A stretch of 42,896 bases of DNA from Desulfuromusa sp. (GTDB lineage Bacteria > Desulfobacterota > Desulfuromonadia > Desulfuromonadales > Geopsychrobacteraceae). Within the stretch, counting starts at the first letter, position 1. Every line of letters starts with the position of its first letter. Positions 28,993 through 37,542 of this stretch are shown in pieces. A program made the position numbers and the translations under genes. The stretch is taken from NCBI GenBank assembly GCA_016744595.1, contig JADGEB010000029.1, forward strand, positions 426-43,321, given 5' to 3'. Under the pieces are notes generated by a model. The model searched no databases. It worked only from the letters and a program-made list of their open reading frames with translations, and was not told the DNA's origin.

Positions 28993-30051
28993 CTATAGCT
29001 TTTCCAGCCACTCATCAAAACGCTCCCTTGCTCCTTTGGACAAAATTCGACCAAAAGTTTCACAATCGTAAAGATATAGACAATGTCGAATTGAGGTGTA
29101 AGGGCTGAAAGTGTTTTCAGGGTTTTTCTCCAGAAATTGATCACGATAATCTCTAACTATTTTTAAATTCTCAACCAGACTTTTATGCAGATCCGCCCTC
29201 TTAAAATCACCATTCTGCTTCAGAATATCTTGGACAAAGTTGTCAACCTTGTAATCTTCAAACTCGAAATCCTTGAAGAAGTGGCCTGCGACGCGCAGGA
29301 AATTGAAGGCGTTGACCGTTTTTCCACTAATTGACAGCGAAATTTCACCACTGGACTCGCTAGTATCGGGTAGTGAATCGCTAATCGGATCCACCGTTGC
29401 CTGTTGTAATAATTCCATTGTCGCATTGCGGATTTCTTTGAATTCCCGATCAGCCAACTCAAACAGAGCAGAAAGAACATTTATTCTGCGTTTGAGGTTA
29501 TTGGGGATCGACTTTTTATATTTTATTTTGTGATCGAGGACACTCCAAGCATCCTGAATCAAGGATCTTATCTGCACCTCGAAAGAAAACTGTCGGTATT
29601 TCAACAAAAGAGCTTCTTCTTCACCGGGGACAAGATCCATGTGCAGCCCCTTATAACCGAACAAATCTTCGGTACTCTCAACAGCCGCAATTTTGTCAGT
29701 AACATCGATAATTTCAAAGTGCCTCTTTAATACCTCTGATACCACAGGAATCTGATCTTCGTAGAGGCAGACAATGCGAATGCCTATCAAATCAGAAATA
29801 TAGTCCTTGATTTTGTAGGACTGTTCCTTTGACTCAAGTTTACCCTGATATTTACGTTGAAACTTCTTGATGCACTCGTCTTTATTCTTGACACGTCCCT
29901 CAATTTTCGTCACCTCGCCAACATCAGATTTTTCTATCAGTGTGTTGATGGCACCGACGTAAGCGTTTTTGGCCTCCTCAATAAGAGGTAAGTTATTGTC
30001 ATAGAATTTTCTAAAAATACCTTTTTCAAGTTCAAAATCAAGAGAGCTCAA
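28993..30051 (-). CDS. RelA/SpoT synthetase-domain protein with C-terminal extension
   Basis: The 352-residue protein has a RelA/SpoT-type nucleotidyltransferase domain in its first 210 residues. Seen are IEGRVKNKDECIKKFQRK (ATP-side basic motif), ISDLIGIRIVCLYED (metal-binding aspartate), GYKGLHMDL (G-loop; usual form GYRSxH) and FEVQIRSLIQDAW followed by LDHKIKYK. There is no HD hydrolase domain, TGS or ACT. The remaining 140 residues, beta then helical, are not recognised. It should make (p)ppGpp or another pyrophosphorylated nucleotide. A toxSAS or phage-defence role is possible but not shown. Confidence 0.8.
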   Translation of the reverse strand: MSSLDFELEKGIFRKFYDNNLPLIEEAKNAYVGAINTLIEKSDVGEVTKIEGRVKNKDECIKKFQRKYQGKLESKEQSYKIKDYISDLIGIRIVCLYEDQIPVVSEVLKRHFEIIDVTDKIAAVESTEDLFGYKGLHMDLVPGEEEALLLKYRQFSFEVQIRSLIQDAWSVLDHKIKYKKSIPNNLKRRINVLSALFELADREFKEIRNATMELLQQATVDPISDSLPDTSESSGEISLSISGKTVNAFNFLRVAGHFFKDFEFEDYKVDNFVQDILKQNGDFKRADLHKSLVENLKIVRDYRDQFLEKNPENTFSPYTSIRHCLYLYDCETFGRILSKGARERFDEWLEKL

Positions 30052-30054
30052 TTG

Positions 30055-30530
30055 TCACCCCTTAACAGCTTGTTCTGCTGCTATGCTTGCCGGTCTATAG
30101 AGATTGACGGCATTATTATAAAATACTTTTCTTGCCAGATCTTCACCCAAAGTAACAACAACCACAAAGAAATCATTATCAAAATAGAACCGTGGTGCCC
30201 TTGTTGTTGATAAGTCGGTACCAAACATAATAGCATCTGGATTTATTTCGACAATTTCATGGAGCGATTTTTTACAGGAAAATACACCCGACCAAAACTC
30301 GTAGCTGTTAACAAAAACTCCTTTTTCTACAAGTGACAAAAGTTGGGAAAACCGGCAGAAGATAGACCGAGATGGTCAATACAGACAGCAGGAAGCTGGG
30401 TCAACACAGAGAGGAGATAATCCTGATTTGCCACGAGAGAAAATCTTCCATCGATAACGTTAAAGCAACTGTCAAACCCCGATTCCAAAAGTGACTATAG
30501 TCAAATCTGAGAAGCTCATCAAGTCTAGAG
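30055..30530 (-). pseudogene. Amidohydrolase (TIM-barrel metal hydrolase) remnant
   Basis: Decayed remains of an amidohydrolase-2-type gene directly precede the alarmone-synthetase-like gene. The frame covering 30055-30339 retains the C-terminal part (INPDAIMFGTDLSTTRAPR, then VFYNNAVNLYRP). Just upstream, in another frame, lies CFNVIDGRFSLVANQDYLL and PAVCIDHLGLSSAGF, the middle of the same fold, so a frameshift near 30345 breaks the gene. The beginning, with the metal-binding HxH, is missing altogether. It should not yield an active enzyme. Confidence 0.75.
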
Positions 30531-30575
30531 TCCAACCATATTTATGCGCATCAACTTTATTGCAAAAACATTTTT

Positions 30576-30594
30576 GATAATGAAAAAAGTTATC
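30576..30594. promoter_or_regulatory. Fur box upstream of feoA
   Basis: GATAATGAAAAAAGTTATC matches 15 of 19 positions of the classical Fur consensus GATAATGATAATCATTATC by hand count. It sits about 100 bp before the feoA start and 4 bp from a CRP-like palindrome. Confidence 0.75.
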
Positions 30595-30598
30595 AAAG

Positions 30599-30614
30599 TG
30601 TGACTTAAGTCACA
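30599..30614. promoter_or_regulatory. CRP-like palindrome upstream of feoA
   Basis: TGTGACTTAAGTCACA is a perfect 16-bp palindrome of the TGTGA-N6-TCACA class, one of six in the iron island. It is probably the site of the Crp/Fnr protein encoded at 38645-39352 (inference). Confidence 0.75.
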
Positions 30615-30693
30615 GATAGGACAAAACAATTCAGGCATAGTGATCTCCCTACAGAGACAATATCCAGTCCGTCTTTTTCTATCAGGAGTACCT

Positions 30694-30942
30694 GTGACAC
30701 AAACCACTGAAGCAACCCTGTATTTATGTGATCTAAAACAGAATCAAAAAGGGATTATCCAACATTGTGCTGCGCAAGGAATGTTAAAACAAAAACTCTT
30801 GAGCATGGGCTTTATTCCTGGAGCTGAAATTACCATGCTTAGGAATGCTCCTCTTCGCGATCCTATTGAAATTGGTATTCATAATTGTTTGGTTACGATA
30901 AGAAGGAGCGAAGCTGCGCTGCTAAAGGTTGAAGCAGCATGA
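30694..30942 (+). CDS. feoA: FeoA-type SH3-fold protein, GTG start
   Basis: The 82-residue cytoplasmic protein is required in other bacteria for full FeoB activity. The core matches FeoA: a GMLKQKLLSMGFIPGAEITML segment with the usual R/K-L-x-x-MGF-x-PG-x-x-I pattern, then DPIEIGIHNCLVTIRRSEA. GTG is taken as the start because AGGAG lies five bases before it; an upstream ATG has no such site. The stop overlaps the feoB start by four bases (ATGA), so the two are translationally coupled. Fur-like and CRP-like sites lie upstream. Confidence 0.92.
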   Translation: MTQTTEATLYLCDLKQNQKGIIQHCAAQGMLKQKLLSMGFIPGAEITMLRNAPLRDPIEIGIHNCLVTIRRSEAALLKVEAA

Positions 30943-33377
30943 TAAAAGTTGTCTTAGCCGGCCAGCCCAACAGTGGAAAATCAACGATTTTCAATGTTCT
31001 CAGTGGTGTCAATCAACATGTTGCAAACTATCCCGGTGTCACTGTTGACAAGAAATCGGCAACGTTAAAATTTCAAGGAGAACAGTTTGAAATTGTCGAC
31101 CTGCCTGGAACCTATTCCTTCAGTACTTATTCTCTTGAAGAGATGGTTGCTAAAAATTTTCTTCTTGATGAAGGTACCGATGTCATTGTCAACGTCGTCG
31201 ATGCCTCCAACCTGCGCCGCAATCTTTATCTGACCTTTCAGCTCTTGGAGTTGGGAAAACCAATAGTGATGATCCTCAATATGATGGATGTCGCTGAACG
31301 TCGAGAATTGGAGATTGATGTCGACAGGCTCTCAGAGATGTTGAACATCCCAATTATTGAAACAGTTGGCACCAAGCGTGGGGGGAAGAAAAAAGAAATT
31401 CTCAACGCAATTTCTAGGGCAGGAAAAATCACCATTGCCGAGCCATTTAAGATTGACTACATGGAGTTTGAAAGCTTCATCAGCAAAATCGAAAAGATGA
31501 TCACCTATGACTCCACAATCTCAAAACGCTGGCTCGCCATTAAAGCCCTAGAGGCTGACAAAGTCATTCTTGACAAAGTCAACATAGACAAAGACACCAT
31601 TAAAGATATGACCAGCAGCATTCATGCAAAACACGATCTTGACGTCGATCAAACGTTTGCCCGTGTTCGCTACGACAGTGCTGATGTTGTCTATCACAAA
31701 TGCGTTAAAGAAAAGAATAAAAACCTCGATACCTTGACCGCCAAAGCTGACCGAATAATCCTCAACAAGTGGCTAGCATTTCCAGTGCTAGGATTTATTA
31801 TCTACCTGATTTACCAACTATCAATTGTCTGGGGTTACAAACTCACCAACTATACCTGGCCGCTCCTTGCAACGTTAAAAAACTGGGTAGTTACTCTTCT
31901 CCCGCCTCCTGATCTACACAATGTTCCGATGATGACCGATTTTGGTATCTGGATGGTCAATAGTGCGATTGCTCTACTTAACTATGTCCCAATTTTCTTT
32001 ATTTTGTTTGCTCTGATTGCGATCCTAGAAGATGTCGGATACATGCCGAGAATGGCTTTTATCCTTGACCGAATTTTCAGGAAATTTGGACTACATGGTC
32101 AATCAACCCTGCCATTGGTTCTTGGAGGAGCTTTTGTTGGAGGTTGTGCTGTTCCTGGCATCATGGCGACCAAAGGAATTGCCGATGATCGAGCACGGCT
32201 GGCCACAATTCTTACTGTCCCCTACATGAACTGTCTTGCTAAAGTTCCTTTTTATACCCTGCTGCTCGGTGCTTTTTTTAAAGAAGACATGGGGCTGATG
32301 ATGTTCTTTATTTCGACCGTCACTCTGTTTATCGCTCTGATCGTGGCACGCCTGACAACTTCGACCGTACTACAAAACCGCGAGACTGCTCCTTTTATCA
32401 TGGAATTACCACCTTATCACCTACCTACATTCAGTGGCGTACTCCTCCGTGCTAGCCAGCGTGTCTGGCTCTATATCAAAAAAGTTATGACCATTGTCCT
32501 AGCCGTTGCAGTGGTTCTGTTTGTCTTGCTTCAATTTCCTGGAGTTTCAACTGAAAAGAAAGCCGAATTTTCTCAGCAAATGAACAAAGCACTGAGTCAG
32601 TTTGATAAGAAAGTACAAAACAATAAATACTACACACATGTCGATGAGGTATCTGAAGTATCAGCATTAATCAACCTTTACGACAGCTATAAAGCACAGC
32701 GCATGCTGGCGGGGTCAAAAAGTGCGGTTGCGTCTTTGGATGCTGCCTTTCTGGCAAAAAGCCCTAAGTTATTCCCTCTGGTTCGCCCCCAAGACAAGGA
32801 GGCAAAAAAGGTCAGTAAAGCGACCCGCAAACTCTCAAAGGCCAACAAGAAGCTACAAATTGAGACAAAGAACGAAAAAATCACCAACTCTTTTCTTGGC
32901 ATGTTTGGACGTGCCCTCGAACCACTGACCCAATATGCCGGCTTCGATTGGCGAGTTAATGTCGCGTTCTTAAGTTCATTTGCTGCCCGTGAAAGCGCTG
33001 TCGCAACGCTTGGCTCAATTTATGAAAAAGGGAAATCAAACCTCAGCCCGGAAGAATCGTTAGCTCAAGACGGTACCTACACACCAATCCATGCAGCATC
33101 GATGTTGTTATTCATGATTCTAACCCCTCCTTGTATTGCCACTATGGTTGTCGTGAAACTCCAGACAAACTCTTATCGATGGATGTTATTTGCCATTTTC
33201 TTTCCCACTGCTCTGGGTGTTGTTCTGTCAGTTCTATTCTTCACTCTGGCACTGAAATTCAATTGGAGTGGAGTAGATATGATGCGTAATTTTTACCTAA
33301 GTGCGGCAACTCTTACATTTGTTCTGTCACTTATCAAAACCAAACAATCCGGCTGGCAAGTCGGAAAATCGCAATGA
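30939..33377 (+). CDS. feoB: Ferrous iron transporter FeoB
   Basis: FeoB is the inner-membrane Fe(II) importer. The 812-residue protein has an N-terminal G domain with G1 GQPNSGKST, the DLPGTYSFS G3 motif and NMMD as G4, followed by a helical GDI-like part to about residue 270. The membrane core has the two gate halves with cysteines in GGCAVPGIMATKG and VPYMNCLAKVPFYTLL, and the FAARESAVATLGSIYE segment. Between the gates is a lysine-rich loop of about 110 residues (KKVSKATRKLSKANKKL). Regulation by Fur and by a Crp-like protein is inferred from the upstream boxes. Confidence 0.97.
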   Translation: MIKVVLAGQPNSGKSTIFNVLSGVNQHVANYPGVTVDKKSATLKFQGEQFEIVDLPGTYSFSTYSLEEMVAKNFLLDEGTDVIVNVVDASNLRRNLYLTFQLLELGKPIVMILNMMDVAERRELEIDVDRLSEMLNIPIIETVGTKRGGKKKEILNAISRAGKITIAEPFKIDYMEFESFISKIEKMITYDSTISKRWLAIKALEADKVILDKVNIDKDTIKDMTSSIHAKHDLDVDQTFARVRYDSADVVYHKCVKEKNKNLDTLTAKADRIILNKWLAFPVLGFIIYLIYQLSIVWGYKLTNYTWPLLATLKNWVVTLLPPPDLHNVPMMTDFGIWMVNSAIALLNYVPIFFILFALIAILEDVGYMPRMAFILDRIFRKFGLHGQSTLPLVLGGAFVGGCAVPGIMATKGIADDRARLATILTVPYMNCLAKVPFYTLLLGAFFKEDMGLMMFFISTVTLFIALIVARLTTSTVLQNRETAPFIMELPPYHLPTFSGVLLRASQRVWLYIKKVMTIVLAVAVVLFVLLQFPGVSTEKKAEFSQQMNKALSQFDKKVQNNKYYTHVDEVSEVSALINLYDSYKAQRMLAGSKSAVASLDAAFLAKSPKLFPLVRPQDKEAKKVSKATRKLSKANKKLQIETKNEKITNSFLGMFGRALEPLTQYAGFDWRVNVAFLSSFAARESAVATLGSIYEKGKSNLSPEESLAQDGTYTPIHAASMLLFMILTPPCIATMVVVKLQTNSYRWMLFAIFFPTALGVVLSVLFFTLALKFNWSGVDMMRNFYLSAATLTFVLSLIKTKQSGWQVGKSQ

Positions 33378-33388
33378 GAGGATACATA

Positions 33389-33700
33389 ATGAAAAAAATA
33401 ATTCCGCTGACTGTTGCCCTGCTAGTACTCCTGATATCAACCGCATCGGCTCATACTGCCCTCATGTCTTGCTTTGACGAAGGAGACGGAACCATCACCT
33501 GCGAGGGAGGATTCAGCGATGGAAGCAGCGCCAGTGGTGTTGAATTTTATATCGAGCACAAAGGTAACATCATCCTTAAAAGTAAAATGAATGAATACAG
33601 TGAAGTCAACTTCAAGAAACCTGAGGGAGATTATCAAGCTGTTTTCAACGCCGGAGAAGGACACAAGGTCTATGTCGATGGCAAAGATATCGTCGAGTAG
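33389..33700 (+). CDS. Small exported protein of the Feo cluster
   Basis: The product is about 103 residues. The N terminus is a signal peptide (KKIIPLTVALLVLLISTASA, then HTALMSCFD), so the mature protein is periplasmic. It has two cysteines (MSCFDEGDGTITCEGG) and a beta-rich body (GVEFYIEHKGNIILKSK). This looks like a small Ig-like or carboxypeptidase-regulatory-like fold. The ATG at 33389 has AGAGG upstream; an ATG at 33374 overlapping the feoB stop (ATGA) is an alternative. Its place between feoB and a DUF4198 gene suggests a role in metal handling at the membrane. Confidence 0.75.
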   Translation: MKKIIPLTVALLVLLISTASAHTALMSCFDEGDGTITCEGGFSDGSSASGVEFYIEHKGNIILKSKMNEYSEVNFKKPEGDYQAVFNAGEGHKVYVDGKDIVE

Positions 33701-33761
33701 TCGCAATGACATAATTGCGAAATTTATTTTTATAACAAATTCACACAGGAGAAGAAAAAAG

Positions 33762-34577
33762 ATGAAAAAACTGTTAATCGCCCTGATTCTGACTTTGGTA
33801 GCCAGCAATGCCTTTGCCCACTTTCAGATGCTCTTCACTCCCGAATCGGCTCTGAACAAAGGGCAGAAAATCGAACTGCGTTTAGCCTTCACCCATCCCT
33901 TTGCTGATGAGCATACCATGGAAATGGGTCTGCAACACGACACCAAGAACCCTGCCGCTATTGAAGAATTTTATGTCATCAATAAGGACAAGAAAAAGGA
34001 TCTGCTCGGCACTTTGAAGCCAATCACCTGGACAGGTAACCATAATGCTGCTGGCGGCTTTGAGGCAGCCTACAAGGCCAAGCGGATGGGAGACCATCTC
34101 TTCGTTCTGCAACCAGCTCCCTATTATGAAGCTGGTGAGGATATCTACATTCAACAGATCACAAAAATGATGGTCAACGTTGCGGGAACTCCAACAGACT
34201 GGGACAAAGAACTTGGCCTCAAAGCTGAAATTGTTCCGCTGAACAAACCCTACACTATCTGGACCGGTTCCACCTTCACTGGAATTGTCAAACAAAATGG
34301 CAAGGCTGTTCCATTTGCTGAAATTGAAGTGGAGTACATAAACCACGCTCCTGATCTCAAGACCAACTCTATGGGTGCTGCATTTGTCGAAGCTCCTCAC
34401 GACAGCTTTGTCACCATTGGCATCAAGGCTGATGCAAATGGTCAATTTACCTTCGGCATCCCAAAAGAAGGCTGGTGGGGTTTCTGCGCCCTTGGTGCAG
34501 GTAGCGACACCGAATATAAGGGGAAAGAATTGAGTCAGGATGCTGTCATTTGGATTCAAGCGAGAGACATGAAGTAA
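33762..34577 (+). CDS. DUF4198-type periplasmic protein
   Basis: The 271-residue exported protein has a signal peptide ending ASNAFA followed by HFQMLFTPES, the usual start of DUF4198 (NikK-like) proteins, where the first histidine often helps bind metal. Further His-rich segments are FTHPFADEHTMEMGLQHD and EVEYINHAPDL. The C-terminal half is Ig-like (GQFTFGIPKEGWWGFCAL). The family is found next to nickel, cobalt or iron transporters. Here the context is FeoAB, so a periplasmic Fe(II)-related role is inferred. AGGAG precedes the chosen ATG. Confidence 0.85.
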   Translation: MKKLLIALILTLVASNAFAHFQMLFTPESALNKGQKIELRLAFTHPFADEHTMEMGLQHDTKNPAAIEEFYVINKDKKKDLLGTLKPITWTGNHNAAGGFEAAYKAKRMGDHLFVLQPAPYYEAGEDIYIQQITKMMVNVAGTPTDWDKELGLKAEIVPLNKPYTIWTGSTFTGIVKQNGKAVPFAEIEVEYINHAPDLKTNSMGAAFVEAPHDSFVTIGIKADANGQFTFGIPKEGWWGFCALGAGSDTEYKGKELSQDAVIWIQARDMK

Positions 34578-34585
34578 ACCATCTT

Positions 34586-34615
34586 CCCCACAACCGGTCA
34601 GTGCCGGTTGTGGGG
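34586..34615 (+). other. 12-bp GC-rich hairpin after the DUF4198 gene
   Basis: CCCCACAACCGG and its complement flank a 6-nt loop (34598-34603) nine bases after the stop codon. There is no T-tract on the + strand, so I read it as a processing or mRNA-stability hairpin inside the operon, or a weak terminator. Confidence 0.55.
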
Positions 34616-34631
34616 GAAAATCTGGATTAAT

Positions 34632-34799
34632 ATGGAACACACTCTTCTTTTTATCAGCTTCATAGCCGCCGTTTATTACCTCTATCGCAAACTGTTCAAA
34701 AACAGCAATTGTCATTGCAGCAGCAAAAATAGCTGTTCATCTCAAAAGCTGATCAACCTCGAAAGTAATAATGATGGCGACAACAGCACCAGTCATTGA
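34632..34799 (+). CDS. FeoC-like Cys-rich small membrane protein
   Basis: The 55-residue protein has one membrane helix at its N terminus (TLLFISFIAAVYYLYRKLF) followed by a cluster of four cysteines (NCHCSSKNSCSS). This is the layout of the FeoB-associated Cys-rich membrane proteins found beside feoAB in many anaerobes. Its place in the Feo cluster supports that reading. It overlaps the start of the ABC ATPase gene by 29 bp in another frame. Confidence 0.75.
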   Translation: MEHTLLFISFIAAVYYLYRKLFKNSNCHCSSKNSCSSQKLINLESNNDGDNSTSH

Positions 34800-35637
34800 A
34801 ATCACAAATCTCCATCACAGCTACGGGAAGAAAGCTATCTATGCCGGTCTGAATCTAACCATTGAGCCAGGCACAGTTTTTGGCCTGTTGGGAAAAAATG
34901 GGGTCGGCAAATCAACCTTGATCAACATCCTGATGGGGTATCTTCAGCCAACCGATGGAAAGTGTATAGTGTTCGGTGAACCATCCCACCACCTTTCGGC
35001 ACCGACCCGGAAAAAAATTGCCCTCCTCTATGAGGGATTTACCAGTTACGACTATATGACCATAGAACAGGTAGAGCGTTTCTTTGCACCTTTCTACCCA
35101 CGCTGGAAAAATAAGTTATTTTATGGCCTGGTGGCACTGATGGATGTCCAACACCAGCAAAAACTTAACACCCTCTCTTTTGGTCAAAAATCACAAGTTA
35201 TTCTGGGGCTTCTGTTTGCCCAGGATGCCGACTTGCTGATCCTTGATGACTATTCGATGGGACTTGATGCTGGATACCGATGCTTGCTGGTTGATTATCT
35301 GAAAAATTATATTCATGGAACCGACAAAACCGTCCTGATCACGTCACACATCATGAGTGATTTGGAAAATCTGGTTGAAGAGATTGCCATCGTTGACAGA
35401 ACTACCGAAGTCTACCGCGACAGTATGTCCAATTTTTGTCAAAAATTCCGCTGCTATGAAACAAACGGCAAACAAAAAACAATAAATGGGATTCATCGGA
35501 CAGAACAAGGACATAGCACAACCCGAATTTACTCTTTTCTGGGGCGAAAAGAGATAGAGTCAAGAATCGACAAAATGGTTACGCCAATTGACGTCTCATT
35601 TGAAGAACGGTTTCTTGGATTTGTAGGGAAATACTAA
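34771..35637 (+). CDS. ABC transporter ATP-binding protein
   Basis: The 288-residue ABC ATPase has Walker A GKNGVGKS (41-48), a signature LSFGQ (135-139) and Walker B LLILDD (155-160). The residue after the Walker B aspartate is Asp rather than the usual catalytic Glu, so hydrolysis may be slow. The H-loop is LITSHIMSDLE. It resembles exporters of the drug or lantibiotic type that pair with a separate permease, here the DUF4857-type gene that overlaps its stop by one base. Substrate unknown; the context is iron transport. Confidence 0.88.
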   Translation: MMATTAPVIEITNLHHSYGKKAIYAGLNLTIEPGTVFGLLGKNGVGKSTLINILMGYLQPTDGKCIVFGEPSHHLSAPTRKKIALLYEGFTSYDYMTIEQVERFFAPFYPRWKNKLFYGLVALMDVQHQQKLNTLSFGQKSQVILGLLFAQDADLLILDDYSMGLDAGYRCLLVDYLKNYIHGTDKTVLITSHIMSDLENLVEEIAIVDRTTEVYRDSMSNFCQKFRCYETNGKQKTINGIHRTEQGHSTTRIYSFLGRKEIESRIDKMVTPIDVSFEERFLGFVGKY

Positions 35638-37256
35638 TGATTGTCAAGGCAATCTACACAAAAGAATGGCTTAAGCTCAGATGGTACCTTCTGACACTCT
35701 GCCTCACGTCACTCGTAACTGTCAGTTATTTCTGGTTTAATCTCAACTTTGATTTCAAATCAATTGAGCCAGAATCGATGATGTGGTACCGCTTTGCCCA
35801 TATTGGTGATAAACCATACAGCAGCCTGGCACTCTTCTTTCTGTTCAGTTCAGTGGTCATTGCCGTTGCCCAGTTTCTCCCCGAAACTATCCGTAACCGG
35901 GTACGCATTCTCACCCACCTCCCCTGCCGCTTGCAGAGTGTTGTTGCCCATCATCTATTGGCTGGTGGACTAAGTATTATTGTCATCAACGGTTTGACCG
36001 GGTTACTGATTGTCCTCGTCATCACGCAATATTATCCACCTGAAATTGTACGAGTCGCCAGCAAAGATTGTCTCTTCTGGACGCTGCTCGGGATAGCTTT
36101 GTACCTTGGCCTGAGTGGGGCAATTATCGAACGTAACATTGGGAGAAAGTCTTTCAAGTTACTTCTGCCTATTGTGTTGAGCTTGCTTTATTTCAAGAGT
36201 CGCTATGATGCCCACAACGACCTTTTCCTTATAGCGATGGTTCTTTGGCTGACACTCCCGGTTTACGACAGTTTCTTAAGCGTCAAGGTGCAACGACTCA
36301 AGTCGATCCCCTTTAAAGTCAGCATTGTCGTCGCCTGCCTTGTGCTCGTGACTGTTGGATTTAACCGCTATCAAGAAGAGTACAGCCAGTTTTTCGAGAA
36401 ATACTATATTTTTTTCTCACCCATTCTTGATGATTTTGTCTACCAAAAAAATGGCAAAGGCCATCAGTTTGTCTATGGTACCGAGACAATAACTTTTGAT
36501 CGATTGAGCTACGAAAGTTACCTCCCTTTCGTCTACTGGAAAAATCTCGATATTCAAAGGAAATTGCCCATTCAAATCCGCAATGAAACCTTTGGCAAAA
36601 ACAAAATCAGAACCGCACGCCAAAGTCTTCAATATCGCCCTGAACACTTGAAATCAAAGGAAGTCAGTCTTTATCCACTCTTCAACCCAATCAGCAATAA
36701 AGGTATCATCCCATTTCCTGAAGAGGCTTTTTCTCTAAAATCAGATCGGGTTATTGTTTACAATTGTGAAACGGTGACGCCCAATCACCCTTTGAGCAAT
36801 GAAATCAACAAGCAGCTTACTAGTGCCGGTGTCACCTTTCCACTGCAGCGACTGTGGGGGAAAGTCACCAACATGAAACCCTTTGACTGGGGCTATTTCA
36901 TTCAGGATACCACCGGGGAAATTTTCAATTTACGCCGGACAGACAATAGAGTCTCTGTTGTTACGGTTCCACGTCCAAACCATGTGGATCAGATCGCACA
37001 TATGCGCATCACTGAGAATCGACTGAAAAACTTTTATGGTTATGCCATCGATACGTCAAGTCGGGTCTTTCTTATTACCTATCCAGATTACCGGTTTATT
37101 CAACTTGAATTGCCAAATTTTGATTACCTGACAATGAAGTTCCATCTGATCGCAGATCCACTTCATTATCTGGTTCGCTATGATGACTTTAACACCTACC
37201 GAGCCGTTTTGTTTGACAAGCAATATCAGCCGTTAGGAGCAATAAAGCTATTATAA
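35637..37256 (+). CDS. ABC permease-like membrane protein (DUF4857 type)
   Basis: The 539-residue protein has about six membrane helices in its first 250 residues (for example LTLCLTSLVTVSYFWF, LALFFLFSSVVIAVAQFL and VSIVVACLVLVTVGF). The remaining 290 residues form a large soluble, beta-rich domain without recognised motifs. Layout and neighbour suggest an ABC-2-like permease with a DUF4857-type extracytoplasmic domain. I recall this family beside feoAB and DUF4198 genes in other anaerobes but could not check. Its start overlaps the ATPase stop (TAATG), so they are co-translated. Confidence 0.75.
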   Translation: MIVKAIYTKEWLKLRWYLLTLCLTSLVTVSYFWFNLNFDFKSIEPESMMWYRFAHIGDKPYSSLALFFLFSSVVIAVAQFLPETIRNRVRILTHLPCRLQSVVAHHLLAGGLSIIVINGLTGLLIVLVITQYYPPEIVRVASKDCLFWTLLGIALYLGLSGAIIERNIGRKSFKLLLPIVLSLLYFKSRYDAHNDLFLIAMVLWLTLPVYDSFLSVKVQRLKSIPFKVSIVVACLVLVTVGFNRYQEEYSQFFEKYYIFFSPILDDFVYQKNGKGHQFVYGTETITFDRLSYESYLPFVYWKNLDIQRKLPIQIRNETFGKNKIRTARQSLQYRPEHLKSKEVSLYPLFNPISNKGIIPFPEEAFSLKSDRVIVYNCETVTPNHPLSNEINKQLTSAGVTFPLQRLWGKVTNMKPFDWGYFIQDTTGEIFNLRRTDNRVSVVTVPRPNHVDQIAHMRITENRLKNFYGYAIDTSSRVFLITYPDYRFIQLELPNFDYLTMKFHLIADPLHYLVRYDDFNTYRAVLFDKQYQPLGAIKLL

Positions 37257-37298
37257 ACAATTTCTGGTCCCGTCTGGGAAGTAGCTAGTATTTTCCAC

Positions 37299-37511
37299 TC
37301 AAGCAGCTGAACTGATCCCACGAAACTGACAGTCTCCCGGTATCGGCTTTGCGTCACGGTCTTGTTCAATAATAACCCCATCCGCCGTTATTTCCACCCA
37401 AAAAGCCTGCCCGGGGTCAATTCCCCGATTACGCAGCACAGCAACAATCCTTCTGGATGAGAGTCTTGTGACCTCATCACTTGGCAGAACAATACGAGTA
37501 TAAATATCCAT
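37299..37511 (-). CDS. Small hypothetical protein downstream of DUF2325
   Basis: The 70-residue protein is of unknown function, with a charged, beta-rich sequence (YTRIVLPSDEVTRLSSRR, then QAFWVEITADGVIIEQDRD). A GGAGGG site five bases before the ATG at 37511 decides the start over an earlier ATG. It is the last gene of a minus-strand run with DUF2325 and flavodoxin (31 bp gap), so it is probably expressed with them under iron control. Confidence 0.65.
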   Translation of the reverse strand: MDIYTRIVLPSDEVTRLSSRRIVAVLRNRGIDPGQAFWVEITADGVIIEQDRDAKPIPGDCQFRGISSAA

Positions 37512-37542
37512 AACACCCTCCTTCATGATCAAGATAACAAAT

